The position numbers were made by a program, and so were the translations under genes. A stretch of DNA of 64,000 nucleotides from Lunatimonas salinarum (GTDB taxonomy: Bacteria > Bacteroidota > Bacteroidia > Cytophagales > Cyclobacteriaceae), in contig NZ_JACVCV010000004.1 in the NCBI RefSeq assembly GCF_017811155.1, positions 246,025 through 310,024 on the forward strand, given 5' to 3'. Shown piece after piece: positions 52,769 to 62,182 of the stretch. How positions within the stretch are numbered: the first letter of the stretch is position 1; every line of letters begins with the position of its first letter. The notes beneath the pieces were generated by a model. The model had not been told where the DNA came from. It saw nothing but the letters and a program-made list of their open reading frames with translations, and did not search any database.

Positions 52769-52971
52769 TTGTCTTAGATTTGTTATGTTTTTGAGTGATC
52801 TTAGGTTTATTCCCATTGGAAAGCTCGTTTCCAAACCGATTGCAGGTACGCAGGCTCGTTTGGGCGCTGCGTGCCGAAACTAACTTTGGCAGTGCGTTTA
52901 CTGAATGATGAATGAATGTCTATCTCTTTTGAACTTACTATTCGTTACTCCATTTACTGATTTATAATCGA

Positions 52972-53193
52972 TCAATTGATATCTTTACTTGGACTATTCT
53001 CCTTATTGGGTACCGGCTTTTGCTCTTTCTCATATTCGTCCATCACCGCATTAAAATGGTCCCGCATGCTGTTTTCGATAAAAACTGCCTGCTCCTCATC
53101 TTCGAGGGCAAGCAACAGCTTCTCAAATTCCTCCCGGGAAATCTTGCCCTTAACCAGTTTTTGAATCAAAGCATCTGATGTTGTCTTTTTCAT
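52972..53193 (-). CDS. Small FecR-N-terminal-like protein
   Basis: The ATG at 53193 is preceded by a good ribosome binding site (GGAGGG, 8 bp upstream), so I prefer it to the ATG at 53220. The 73-residue product, L-V-K-G-K-I-S-R-E-E-F-E-K-L-L-L and later E-D-E-E-Q-A-V-F-I, has the pattern of the cytoplasmic N-terminal domain of FecR-type anti-sigma factors, and then ends in charged residues with no membrane helix. It lies 204 bp upstream of susC. It could be a truncated anti-sigma factor or an independent small regulator; no sigma factor is next to it. Confidence 0.55.
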   Translation of the reverse strand: MKKTTSDALIQKLVKGKISREEFEKLLLALEDEEQAVFIENSMRDHFNAVMDEYEKEQKPVPNKENSPSKDIN

Positions 53194-53392
53194 TGAGTCA
53201 CCCTCCGACCCTATATACATGAAAGCCTAAAAAACAGGCTACTTCCCGTTTGCTGTTTTTTTGTTTTCTTGAGATGACCGTAAGGTTAAGAATGCGTCCG
53301 AATTAACTCATTTGGCCGGCAGGCTGCTAGCCCATTTGAGACGGATTACAGTAGCAATGTATGGAAGCATTTATCGTTCAATAAAAATTAAC

Positions 53393-55168
53393 ATGTTTAA
53401 AAAACCGTTCGTCGTAGGCATTTTGATCGCTATCCTCGGTTCCTGCACCGAAAGACCCACACACACCAACCATTCGAAAACCCTCACTGGGATAATGGAC
53501 GATCTTGTGAGCCGGTTTTATGAACAATTCGACAAACCGACCTTGGATACCATCAGCGAGTCCTTTATCCGATCCTACCTCACTGAGGAGGAGAAGCAGG
53601 TAATGGCTACCCAGTACTGGGTGATTCGGGTGAATGTGCCCGTTACCGTTTCTCTGATGCGTGACAAAGACCAAAAAACGGTTCCCTTTTGGCTGGAGGA
53701 ATCTGGATTTAACCGCACCGACCTACAGATAAAAAATACCCATTCCACCTACGAAGTCTGGCAGAAAGACTTTTCTGCCGGGGAGATAAACCTCGGCATC
53801 AACGGATTTGATAAACACAGACCGGTGTATTTTATTAGCTTGGCTCCCAAAGATGCCTCCGATCTTCTGGAGATTGAGCCGGTTTTTCCCGAGACTCAAC
53901 ATATCGAACCGCTGGAAGTGGGCGCCTTTACCTACCATGACTGGGACGGACTCACCCTAACGGAGGTACCGCAGGAAATGAAGGGGCAGTCCCTGCTGAC
54001 CACCATTCGCGGTAGGGCGCGTGAAGCCCACCTGATCGGAGCCTTTCGGACTACAGACTTTCCTTCCTCAGGCGATCCGGATCAAATCATGCTGACTTGG
54101 AGCGGAGATACCCAAAACGCCGTCGATATACAATGGCGCACCAACCCCTCGGTAAAGGAAGGTTTAGTTCGGTATTGGAAGGTTGGCAGCACGGATACGC
54201 TCACCCAAACCGCTAACGCCTCCCTTATGGAGGATCGGCTACTCGAAAATGACCGCTATATCCATCGCTTTACCACCACTCTCCAAGAACTCACTCCTGC
54301 CACGCACTATAGTTACCAAGTGGGCAGCGTGGAGACAGGATGGTCGAACCCCGAAAGTTTCCAAACAGCCGGCGAAAAAAACGCTCCGTTCTCCTTTATC
54401 TGGTTTGGAGATGTGCACAATACGGATCAGTGGGGTGATCTTATTCATCAGGCAGACCAACGGCACCAAGACAACAGGTTTTATATCATCGCCGGGGACT
54501 TGGTAAATACTGGCCTGCACCGGGACGATTGGGATCAGCTTTTCGGATTTGCCGGAAAAACCATTGCCCGACGACCATTGATGACCGTACCGGGAAACCA
54601 CGACAGTCAGGATGGCCTAGGAGCTTGGATGTTTGAGGATATGTTTAGTTATCCGGACAACGGACCCGAGGAGCTACCTAGTGGGAGGTCCTATTATTTC
54701 ACCTACCAAAATGCTTTATATATCATGTTAGACGCCACACTCCCCCTATCCAAGCAAAGCGCTTGGATGGAACAGGTGCTGAAAAATAACCCGGCCGACT
54801 GGAAATTTGTGGTTACCCACTTCCCTCCTTACAATGCCGTGGAACCGTACGAAGATATCATTGCAGAGTGGGTTCCCATCTTTGACCGGTATGAGGTAGA
54901 CATGGTCATGGGTGGGCATTTCCATTACTATATGCGCTCCAAACCCCTGATTAACAGTAAAATCAACTCCGATAAGGGCACGCGGTACGTAATCTCCATT
55001 GGCACCAAGGGGAAAAATAAAGAAGCCGAAAAGGGAAGTTATGCGGAGGTACAATTTGCCGCGGAGTTCCTCTACCAGTACATGGAAATACAGGGCAAAA
55101 CCCTGCGCTACACCGTCTATGACCTGGATGGAACCATCCGAGATCAGTTCACATTGACAAAAGACTAA
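53393..55168 (+). CDS. Metallophosphoesterase lipoprotein with extra N-terminal domain
   Basis: The ATG at 53393 gives a lipoprotein signal ending L-G-S-C (Cys19); earlier in-frame ATGs do not. Residues about 30-225 form a domain I do not recognise, then a fibronectin-type domain (about 235-340, I-M-L-T-W-S-G-D) and a calcineurin-like domain with F-G-D-V-H, A-G-D-L-V-N, G-N-H-D-S, T-H-F-P-P-Y and G-G-H-F-H-Y. All motif residues for two metals are present. It is divergent from the FecR-like stub and is followed by a strong terminator. The extra domain sets it apart from the other two phosphoesterases. Confidence 0.86.
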   Translation: MFKKPFVVGILIAILGSCTERPTHTNHSKTLTGIMDDLVSRFYEQFDKPTLDTISESFIRSYLTEEEKQVMATQYWVIRVNVPVTVSLMRDKDQKTVPFWLEESGFNRTDLQIKNTHSTYEVWQKDFSAGEINLGINGFDKHRPVYFISLAPKDASDLLEIEPVFPETQHIEPLEVGAFTYHDWDGLTLTEVPQEMKGQSLLTTIRGRAREAHLIGAFRTTDFPSSGDPDQIMLTWSGDTQNAVDIQWRTNPSVKEGLVRYWKVGSTDTLTQTANASLMEDRLLENDRYIHRFTTTLQELTPATHYSYQVGSVETGWSNPESFQTAGEKNAPFSFIWFGDVHNTDQWGDLIHQADQRHQDNRFYIIAGDLVNTGLHRDDWDQLFGFAGKTIARRPLMTVPGNHDSQDGLGAWMFEDMFSYPDNGPEELPSGRSYYFTYQNALYIMLDATLPLSKQSAWMEQVLKNNPADWKFVVTHFPPYNAVEPYEDIIAEWVPIFDRYEVDMVMGGHFHYYMRSKPLINSKINSDKGTRYVISIGTKGKNKEAEKGSYAEVQFAAEFLYQYMEIQGKTLRYTVYDLDGTIRDQFTLTKD

Positions 55169-55190
55169 ACAGGGCATAAAGCGACGCCAT

Positions 55191-55228
55191 TGAACAGGGG
55201 GCACCGGGGTTGTCCCCTGTTCATTTTT
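55191..55228 (+). terminator. Rho-independent terminator of the metallophosphoesterase gene
   Basis: A 10-bp perfect stem, TGAACAGGGG/CCCCTGTTCA (55191-55200 with 55214-55223), is followed by five T. Confidence 0.9.
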
Positions 55229-55308
55229 CGCTACTGATTTCGGCCATTGTACTGGCAGATCAGACAGATTCGCCTTACCTTAGATCTTCAAAAAACCTGG
55301 AGATCTAC

Positions 55309-58300
55309 ATGTATATTATTTTTGATACGGAAACCACCGGCCTACCCAGAAGTTTTGATGCTCCCATTACCGATTTAGACAATTGGCCCAGATTGGTGCA
55401 ACTCGCCTGGCAGCTACACGACGCCCACGGAAGGCTTCTTTCTCAGCATAACCACATCGTAAAGCCAGAGGGGTATACGATTCCCTACAATGCAGAGAAA
55501 ATCCACGGCATCTCGACGAAGCGTGCAAACGAAGAGGGCAAGCCCCTGACGCAAGTCCTTGCGATGTTTCAAGAAGACGTGGCAAAAACTACCTACCTCG
55601 TCGGGCACAATGTGGAGTTTGACATCAACGTCACCGGTGCCGAATTTTTACGAAAAGAAGTCAGCACCGATTTTCTCTCCAAAAAAACCTTGGACACCAA
55701 GGATCTTTCCACCGACTTTTGCGCCATACCAGGTGGTAAAGGCGGTAAATATAAGTGGCCCACACTGACGGAACTCCATCAAAAGCTTTTTGGTGTGGGG
55801 TTTGACTCGGCGCACGATGCGGCGTATGACGTAGATGCGACAGCCAAGTGTTTTTTCGGTCTGATTACCGCCGGAGTAATTGCTCCCGAAGCCGGTTTGA
55901 AAATTTCGGAGGTAGTCTATGAAGCCCCAAATCTGGATGCCGCAAACTTTGACATGGCCGTGGATGAACAAAAAGCGGCCGCCAAAGATGTATTACGAGC
56001 AGCCGGAAAAGCCGATATCTCCGACCTTCGAGACATTCCATTTGTACACTTGCATGTGCACACCCAATTCTCTATTCTCCAGGCTACCTCTGAAATACCC
56101 ACACTGATCCGAATAGCCAAGGAACAGGGTATGCCTGCCATCGCAATGACCGATCACGGTAACATGATGGGGGCCTTCAACTTTGTGAAGGAAGCCCTTG
56201 CAAACGATATCAAGCCAATCCTAGGCTGCGAATTTAACATCTGCCGGGACAGGAAAAACAAAAGCAGTAAGGACGATGGGTTCCAAGCCGTATTGTTCGC
56301 TAAAAACAAAGCCGGATACCACAACTTGGCCAAGCTCGCTTCCTATGCAAATATCGAAGGTTTTTACTACGTGCCACGAATTGACAAAGAGCTCCTTTTG
56401 AGTTACAAGGACAATCTAATTGCCACCACCGGAGGCCTTTGGGGTGAGATCCCTTATTTGATCCTCAATGTCGGTGAATCACAGGCTGAGGAAGCCTTCT
56501 TATGGTGGAAGGCGACCTTTGGCGAAGATTTTTACGTGGAACTAAACCGCCATGGCATCCCAGAAGAAGAGAAGGTCAATGAAGTTTTGCTGGAGTTTGC
56601 ACACAAACACCACGTGAAATATTTTGCTGCAAATAACGCATACTACAGTTACAAGTCCGATGCGAATGCACATGACATCCTGCTTTGTGTAAAAGACGGA
56701 GAGCTGGTAGAAAAACCCAAAAAATACATCGGAAGGCGTGGCCGGGAGTTCCGGTTCGGTTTTCCAAACGAAGAGTTTTATATCAAGTCGCCGGACGAGA
56801 TGAAAAAGCTTTTTGCCGACCTCCCAGAAGCCATTGCCTGTACCCATGAAATCGCAGAGGGGATTGAAGCCTACAAACTGGCACGAGAGGTCTTGCTGCC
56901 CAAATTTGACATTCCTGCGGAGTTTGTCGATCCTAAGGACGAGGAAGACGGCGGAAAACGCGGAGAGAATGCCTACCTTCGGCACCTCACCTACGAAGGG
57001 GCCAAAAGACGCTACGCCGAAATAACGCCGGAAATCCAAGACCGGCTCGACTTTGAGTTAGAAACAATCGAACGGACCGGGTATCCGGGTTATTTTTTGA
57101 TTGTGCAGGATTTCACCCGAGCGGCGCGGGACATGGGCGTTTCGGTGGGCCCGGGAAGGGGTTCAGCTGCAGGGTCTGCTGTTGCCTATTGCGTGGGTAT
57201 TACCAATATGGATCCCATTGCCTACGATTTACTATTTGAACGTTTTCTAAACCCGGACAGGGTATCACTCCCGGATATTGACATCGACTTTGACGACGAA
57301 GGAAGACAGCGGGTAATCGACTACGTCATCAAAAAATACGGTGCGAATCAAGTAGCGCAAATCATCACCTATGGTACCATGGCGGCCAAATCAGCCATCC
57401 GGGATACCGCTAGGGTATTGAACCTGCCGCTTTCAGAGGCAGACCGCTTGGCCAAGCTAGTACCTGACCTGAAGCTAAAGGCGCTATTTGACCTAGCGAA
57501 AGATCAAGCCAAACTTTCAGATAAGCTCAAAAACAACCACGAAAACGTTCAACGTGCCCTAGAACTAGTACGGATCGCCAAGGGACAAGACGATAACTCC
57601 AAGACGGTAAATCAAGCAAAGATCCTAGAGGGGTCTGTACGAAACACCGGTATCCATGCCTGCGGGGTCATCATCACCCCTGCCGACATCACCAATTATG
57701 TGCCTGTGGCGTTGGCCAAGGATTCCGAAATGGTTTGTACACAGTTTGACAACTCCGTGGTGGAAAGTGCCGGCCTCCTGAAAATGGACTTTTTGGGTTT
57801 GAAAACACTCACGCTGATCAAGGATGCGGTGAAAATTGTGGCGGAACGGCACGGCATTAAGTTGGATCCCGAGGCATTTCCAATCGATGATGAGAAAACC
57901 TACGAGCTATTTCAACGGGGAGAAACAGTGGGGATATTTCAGTATGAATCTGCTGGGATGCAAAAATACATGCGGGAACTGAAGCCAACGGTATTTGCCG
58001 ATCTTATTGCGATGAATGCCCTATACCGTCCCGGTCCGCTGGAATACATCCCCAAATTCATCGACCGAAAACACGGCCGGGAGCCCATTACGTACGACCT
58101 CGATGACATGGAGGAATACCTGAAGGAAACCTACGGTATCACCGTATACCAAGAACAGGTTATGTTGCTTTCCCAAAAACTTGCCGGATTCACCAAAGGT
58201 GAGGCCGACGTACTCCGAAAGGCCATGGGAAAGAAGCAAAAAGACGTACTGGACAAGATGAAGCCCAAATTCATCGAACAAGCGGGCGGAAAAGGCCACG

Positions 58301-59595
58301 ACAAAACCAAACTGGAAAAAATATGGAAAGACTGGGAAGCCTTTGCCTCCTACGCCTTCAACAAATCCCATTCCACCTGTTACGCATGGATTGCTTATCA
58401 AACCGCCTACCTGAAGGCGCACTATCCTGCAGAGTACATGGCCTCCGTACTGAGCAACAACATGAACGATCTCACCCAAGTGACTTTTTTCATGGAAGAG
58501 TGCAAGCGCATGAATATCGAAGTGTTGGGTCCGGATGTCAATGAGTCCAATAACGGCTTTACCGTAAATATGGAGGGGCAGGTACGATTTGGACTCGCTG
58601 CCATCAAAGGCGCAGGGGGAGCTGCCGTGAATGCCATCATCGAAGAACGGACAAAAGCAGGTTCTTACAAAGACTTCTTCGACTTTGTAAAGCGGGTTAA
58701 CCTACGGGCGGTAAACAAAAAAACTTTGGAAGTATTGGCGATGGCAGGAGGGTTTGACTGCTTCAAGGAATATCACCGAAGACAATACCTGGAAGCTCCA
58801 GAAGGAGAAATTCCATTGATAGAAAAGGCGATTAAGTATGCCCAAAAGGTCATTCAAGAGGAGGAAAGCTCCCAGGTTTCGTTGTTTGGCGGTAGTTCCG
58901 GAATGGCCATCCCCCTCCCAAACGTACCCCAAATGGAACCTTTCAGCCAACTACAAGAGCTAAATATCGAAAAGGAGGTAGTGGGATTGTACATTTCGGG
59001 GCATCCGTTGGATCAGTTTAGAATTGAGATCGAAGCCTTTACCAACACCCAACTGCCTGAACTGGCCAACTTGGAAGGGATCAAATCCAGAGGTGAAATA
59101 AAGATTGCCGGAGCAGTTACCTCCTTTGCCCATCGCACCACAAAAACAGGGAAACCCTTCGGAACCCTAACACTCGAGGACTACCACGGTGGGTATACCT
59201 TTTTCATTTTTGGAGATGACTACGTCCGATACAAAGAATACTTTATGACCGGATGGTTTCTCTATGTCACCGGTAGCATCTATCCAAACAAATACAAACC
59301 CACCGAAGTGGAGTTTAAGATAAACAACATCTCCCTCCTCAACGAGCTCCGGGAGAAAATGATTAAGGGAATTCGGGTACACATCGCACTGGATGACTTG
59401 AGCTGTGATCTCATGGAAAAGCTAGAGCAAATCACCCAAAAACACCAAGGATCTGCCAAACTATATATCAATATCATTGACGACCGGGAAAAGATCACCT
59501 TGGACCTGATGTCCAAAAAATTCACAGTGGATCCCTCAAATGAAATGATCAAAGCATTGAACTCCATCCCTGAGCTGGCTTACAAGATCCTATAA
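55309..59595 (+). CDS. dnaE: DNA polymerase III alpha subunit with N-terminal DEDDh exonuclease domain
   Basis: The 1428-residue replicative polymerase starts at ATG 55309 directly with M-Y-I-I-F-D-T-E-T-T-G, the first motif of a DnaQ-type DEDDh exonuclease (residues 1-180: D-T-E, G-H-N-x-x-F-D and H-D-A-A-Y-D). A PHP domain follows (V-H-L-H-V-H-T, T-D-H-G-N), then the C-family polymerase core with G-P-G-R-G-S-A-A-G-S and the catalytic P-D-I-D-I-D-F-D, a helix-hairpin-helix region and a C-terminal OB fold. An upstream in-frame start at 55210 crosses the preceding terminator and is rejected. The proofreading domain is fused, as known for some Bacteroidota enzymes, whereas E. coli uses separate DnaQ. 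Confidence 0.95.
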   Translation: MYIIFDTETTGLPRSFDAPITDLDNWPRLVQLAWQLHDAHGRLLSQHNHIVKPEGYTIPYNAEKIHGISTKRANEEGKPLTQVLAMFQEDVAKTTYLVGHNVEFDINVTGAEFLRKEVSTDFLSKKTLDTKDLSTDFCAIPGGKGGKYKWPTLTELHQKLFGVGFDSAHDAAYDVDATAKCFFGLITAGVIAPEAGLKISEVVYEAPNLDAANFDMAVDEQKAAAKDVLRAAGKADISDLRDIPFVHLHVHTQFSILQATSEIPTLIRIAKEQGMPAIAMTDHGNMMGAFNFVKEALANDIKPILGCEFNICRDRKNKSSKDDGFQAVLFAKNKAGYHNLAKLASYANIEGFYYVPRIDKELLLSYKDNLIATTGGLWGEIPYLILNVGESQAEEAFLWWKATFGEDFYVELNRHGIPEEEKVNEVLLEFAHKHHVKYFAANNAYYSYKSDANAHDILLCVKDGELVEKPKKYIGRRGREFRFGFPNEEFYIKSPDEMKKLFADLPEAIACTHEIAEGIEAYKLAREVLLPKFDIPAEFVDPKDEEDGGKRGENAYLRHLTYEGAKRRYAEITPEIQDRLDFELETIERTGYPGYFLIVQDFTRAARDMGVSVGPGRGSAAGSAVAYCVGITNMDPIAYDLLFERFLNPDRVSLPDIDIDFDDEGRQRVIDYVIKKYGANQVAQIITYGTMAAKSAIRDTARVLNLPLSEADRLAKLVPDLKLKALFDLAKDQAKLSDKLKNNHENVQRALELVRIAKGQDDNSKTVNQAKILEGSVRNTGIHACGVIITPADITNYVPVALAKDSEMVCTQFDNSVVESAGLLKMDFLGLKTLTLIKDAVKIVAERHGIKLDPEAFPIDDEKTYELFQRGETVGIFQYESAGMQKYMRELKPTVFADLIAMNALYRPGPLEYIPKFIDRKHGREPITYDLDDMEEYLKETYGITVYQEQVMLLSQKLAGFTKGEADVLRKAMGKKQKDVLDKMKPKFIEQAGGKGHDKTKLEKIWKDWEAFASYAFNKSHSTCYAWIAYQTAYLKAHYPAEYMASVLSNNMNDLTQVTFFMEECKRMNIEVLGPDVNESNNGFTVNMEGQVRFGLAAIKGAGGAAVNAIIEERTKAGSYKDFFDFVKRVNLRAVNKKTLEVLAMAGGFDCFKEYHRRQYLEAPEGEIPLIEKAIKYAQKVIQEEESSQVSLFGGSSGMAIPLPNVPQMEPFSQLQELNIEKEVVGLYISGHPLDQFRIEIEAFTNTQLPELANLEGIKSRGEIKIAGAVTSFAHRTTKTGKPFGTLTLEDYHGGYTFFIFGDDYVRYKEYFMTGWFLYVTGSIYPNKYKPTEVEFKINNISLLNELREKMIKGIRVHIALDDLSCDLMEKLEQITQKHQGSAKLYINIIDDREKITLDLMSKKFTVDPSNEMIKALNSIPELAYKIL

Positions 59596-59684
59596 AAAAT
59601 ACCGCGCTTTAGGAACTAATTGGGATAAGATGGGCTTTACATATTTACTTATATGATCTGTAATAAATTGATAACTAAACAGAA

Positions 59685-60005
59685 ATGGCAAAAACATTAG
59701 AAATTACCGACGCTAACTTTGAGGAAGTGCTAAAATCAGCGCATCCCGTATTAGTAGATTTTTGGGCTGAATGGTGCGGACCTTGTAAGATGATCGGTCC
59801 AATTGTAGAAGAGTTGGCCGGTGAATACGAAGGGAAAGCCGTCATAGGAAAATTGGACGTGGATAGCAACCCGGAGATTACCATGAAATTTGGAGTAAGG
59901 AGCATTCCTACACTGCTGATATTCAAAGATGGTCAAATCGTGGACAAGCAAATCGGAGCAGTTCCAAAATCTGTCCTAAGCCAAAAACTTGAGGCTCAAC
60001 TATAA
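59685..60005 (+). CDS. trxA: Thioredoxin
   Basis: The 106-residue protein has the standard thioredoxin fold and the active site W30-C31-G-P-C34, with the buried Asp in V-D-F-W and the cis-proline in S-I-P-T near residue 75. It reduces disulfides in the cytoplasm with thioredoxin reductase, which is not in the window. It starts 89 bp after dnaE and may have its own promoter. A terminator-like stem-loop follows at 60058-60088. Confidence 0.96.
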   Translation: MAKTLEITDANFEEVLKSAHPVLVDFWAEWCGPCKMIGPIVEELAGEYEGKAVIGKLDVDSNPEITMKFGVRSIPTLLIFKDGQIVDKQIGAVPKSVLSQKLEAQL

Positions 60006-60057
60006 TCTGCGGCGGGTATTTTTCCCCGCAACCTAATCACGAATCACACATAAAGCA

Positions 60058-60088
60058 AAGAAAGCTGATCCAAATGGTCGGCTTTCTT
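60058..60088 (+). terminator. Stem-loop after trxA
   Basis: An 11-bp stem, AAGAAAGCTGA with TCGGCTTTCTT (60058-60068 with 60078-60088, one G-T pair), follows the trxA stop by 52 bp. The T run after it is weak (C-A-T-T-T-A), so termination may be partial. It also lies near the 3' end of the DUF502 gene. Confidence 0.6.
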
Positions 60089-60135
60089 CATTTATAGGCA
60101 GAAATCTATCTGGCAAATTGGATTCACTATATCGA

Positions 60136-60741
60136 TCAAGGAGTCTCGGTGGCATCCTCCGTGGGAACTACACCGACCGGCAACTGACTAAGCTGGGATA
60201 CCCCTCCTGAGACGATGAACTTCATAATCTCAGTACTATTGACATTCTTTAACACCCTGACGTTATCCCTAGGAACCAAATACAAGTTTCCGCTAAAATT
60301 ATAGGAATGGGGGAAATAAACAGAAACCAAATTAGGTTCACCTAAGGCGCTAAGATCGCCTTGCGTCATGAAACCTAACCGGTGCGTATTCTCCGAAAGC
60401 TTTACAATGATAGGGGTATTGAATTTTTTCTTATCGCCTACAAAAGCCGACATCAGGTCTTTAATGCTTGTGTATAGGATATTTACGAGCGGAATCTTAA
60501 AAACGATCTTTTCCAGCTCTTCAAAAATTGATCGAGTTAAAAACAAACTGGTCATATATCCAACCGCCGTCACTATACCGAACACCACCAAAATGCCCAA
60601 ACCCGGGACATTGATGGGAATCAGATTATCGAGGAATTGCACCGCCAAAAGGATGATATAGGCAGTAAGTGCAAATGGCACTACAAACAACAACCCACGA
60701 AAGAAGTACCCAAGGATTCTTTTAGATGTAAAGCTTGACAT
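60136..60741 (-). CDS. DUF502 family membrane protein
   Basis: I start at the ATG at 60741; an in-frame start 84 bases upstream would overlap the terminator of nqrE. The 201-residue product has two transmembrane segments near the N-terminus (F-F-R-G-L-L-F-V-V-P-F-A and I-L-V-V-F-G-I-V-T) and a soluble tail that shows the DUF502 pattern: V-K-L-S-E-N, F-M-T-Q-G, V-S-V-Y-F-P and V-S-G-G-V-S near the end. The function is unknown. It is co-directional with nqrE but separated by a terminator. Confidence 0.85.
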   Translation of the reverse strand: MSSFTSKRILGYFFRGLLFVVPFALTAYIILLAVQFLDNLIPINVPGLGILVVFGIVTAVGYMTSLFLTRSIFEELEKIVFKIPLVNILYTSIKDLMSAFVGDKKKFNTPIIVKLSENTHRLGFMTQGDLSALGEPNLVSVYFPHSYNFSGNLYLVPRDNVRVLKNVNSTEIMKFIVSGGVSQLSQLPVGVVPTEDATETP

Positions 60742-60784
60742 GATAAGCCTAATAAGTTTTCCAAAACGAGTAATAAAAAGTGTA

Positions 60785-60817
60785 CCAAAAAAAGCCCTGC
60801 TTATAAAAACAGGGCTT
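60785..60817 (-). terminator. Rho-independent terminator of the nqr operon
   Basis: On the minus strand the stem AAGCCCTG/CAGGGCTT (60817-60810 with 60799-60792) is followed by seven T (A run 60787-60791 and neighbours). It begins 29 bp after the nqrE stop and before the DUF502 gene. Confidence 0.88.
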
Positions 60818-60845
60818 CTATACAAGATTATTCAATGTACCTAAA

Positions 60846-61457
60846 TTACAAATCGATCCCCATGAAAGACATAAACGCAATGCCCATCAAACCTGTGAGT
60901 AGCATGGTGATACCCAATCCCTTAAGCCCATTGGGCACATTTGAGTATTTTAGCTTTTCGCGGATAGCCGCGAGTGCTACAATCGCCAAAAAGAAGCCTG
61001 TTCCAGATCCAAATCCATATACGGTAGCTTCTGCTAATGTATAATCACGCTGCGCCATAAATAGGGACCCACCCAAGATCGCACAGTTAACCGCAATCAA
61101 GGGGAGGAAAATTCCCAAAGCGCCGTAAAGAGCTGGTGCAAACTTTTCCACTACCATTTCTACCAACTGTACCATCGCAGCGATGATCGCGATAAACATG
61201 ATAAACCGAAGAAAGCTGAGGTCAACAGATGCCAGCCCTGAACCGAGAAACGCCAATGCGCCTTCCTTCAGTACAAACTCATTCAAAAGCCAGTTTAAAG
61301 GCACCGTAATAGTTAATACAAAAATTACGGCGGCACCTAAACCAAGTGCAGTGCTTACCTTTTTAGAAACGGCCAAAAAAGAACACATTCCCAAAAAGTA
61401 GGCGAAAACCATGTTGTCGATAAAGATCGATCGGATTCCTAAGCTAAATAATTCCAT
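60846..61457 (-). CDS. nqrE: Na+-translocating NADH:quinone reductase subunit E
   Basis: NqrE is one of the two small membrane subunits that share an FeS centre and form part of the Na+ path. The 203-residue product has six transmembrane helices and the family's conserved cysteines, in F-L-G-M-C-S-F near residue 26 and N-C-A-I-L-G-G near 120. It starts 13 bp after nqrD. It is the last gene before a strong terminator, so nqrF, normally the next gene, is not in place. Confidence 0.95.
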   Translation of the reverse strand: MELFSLGIRSIFIDNMVFAYFLGMCSFLAVSKKVSTALGLGAAVIFVLTITVPLNWLLNEFVLKEGALAFLGSGLASVDLSFLRFIMFIAIIAAMVQLVEMVVEKFAPALYGALGIFLPLIAVNCAILGGSLFMAQRDYTLAEATVYGFGSGTGFFLAIVALAAIREKLKYSNVPNGLKGLGITMLLTGLMGIAFMSFMGIDL

Positions 61458-61470
61458 TTCTCTTTCGTAT

Positions 61471-62154
61471 TTAGTGTTCTACATAGCCGGTCTTGGTACG
61501 TTGTACCCAGATGATAAGCCCTAGTATGATAAATGCTCCTACTGGGCTAACCATCAACCCATTGGTGGCCAAGTTAAAATCTTCTCCAAATAAACCAGAA
61601 ACTGCATCAAACACAGGTACTCCAAAGACAGACCCAGAACCCCACAATTCTCTAAAGAATGCTACGGCCAAGATGATCCATGAATAGCCCAAGGCGCTTC
61701 CAAAGCCATCAAGTATGGAATCGTAAGGCTTGTTACCCAAAGCATAGGCCTCTAATCGCCCCATCACAATACAGTTGGTAATAATCAACCCCACAAAAAC
61801 GGAAAGCTCTTTGTACATATCGTAGGCAAAAGCCTTCAATATTTCGTTTACCAGCGTTACCAAAGAGGCCACAACAGCCAGTTGTACAATAATTCGAACA
61901 CGGGTTGGTATCTTATTTCGAAGCAGGGAAATGGTCAAGTTGGCCATTACCATTACAAAGATAACAGACAAAGCCATTACCAACGTGGGCTGCATTTGCG
62001 TAGTCACCGCCAGCGCCGAACAAATTCCCAATACTTGGATAGTGATTGGGTTGTCGTCAACCAAGGGATCAGTGATCAATTTTTTTCGTCTTTTGGATAG
62101 TAAAGGCTCTACTTCCTTTACGATACCTATTTTCTCAGCGGTTTCTGTACTCAT
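61471..62154 (-). CDS. nqrD: Na+-translocating NADH:quinone reductase subunit D
   Basis: This 227-residue integral membrane protein is the partner of NqrE, with the conserved cysteines in G-I-C-S-A-L-A near residue 44 and T-N-C-I-V-M-G near 127 that hold the intramembrane FeS centre. The N-terminal 35 residues are longer and more charged than in Vibrio NqrD. It starts 28 bp after nqrC. It functions in the inner membrane in coupling NADH oxidation to Na+ export. Confidence 0.95.
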   Translation of the reverse strand: MSTETAEKIGIVKEVEPLLSKRRKKLITDPLVDDNPITIQVLGICSALAVTTQMQPTLVMALSVIFVMVMANLTISLLRNKIPTRVRIIVQLAVVASLVTLVNEILKAFAYDMYKELSVFVGLIITNCIVMGRLEAYALGNKPYDSILDGFGSALGYSWIILAVAFFRELWGSGSVFGVPVFDAVSGLFGEDFNLATNGLMVSPVGAFIILGLIIWVQRTKTGYVEH

Positions 62155-62182
62155 CTTATATACAATTGAAACGTTCCAAAGT

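Noticed and set aside
55210-55308. An upstream start for dnaE adding 33 residues
   Set aside because: It would begin inside the terminator hairpin of the preceding gene, and the exonuclease motif starts naturally at the ATG at 55309.
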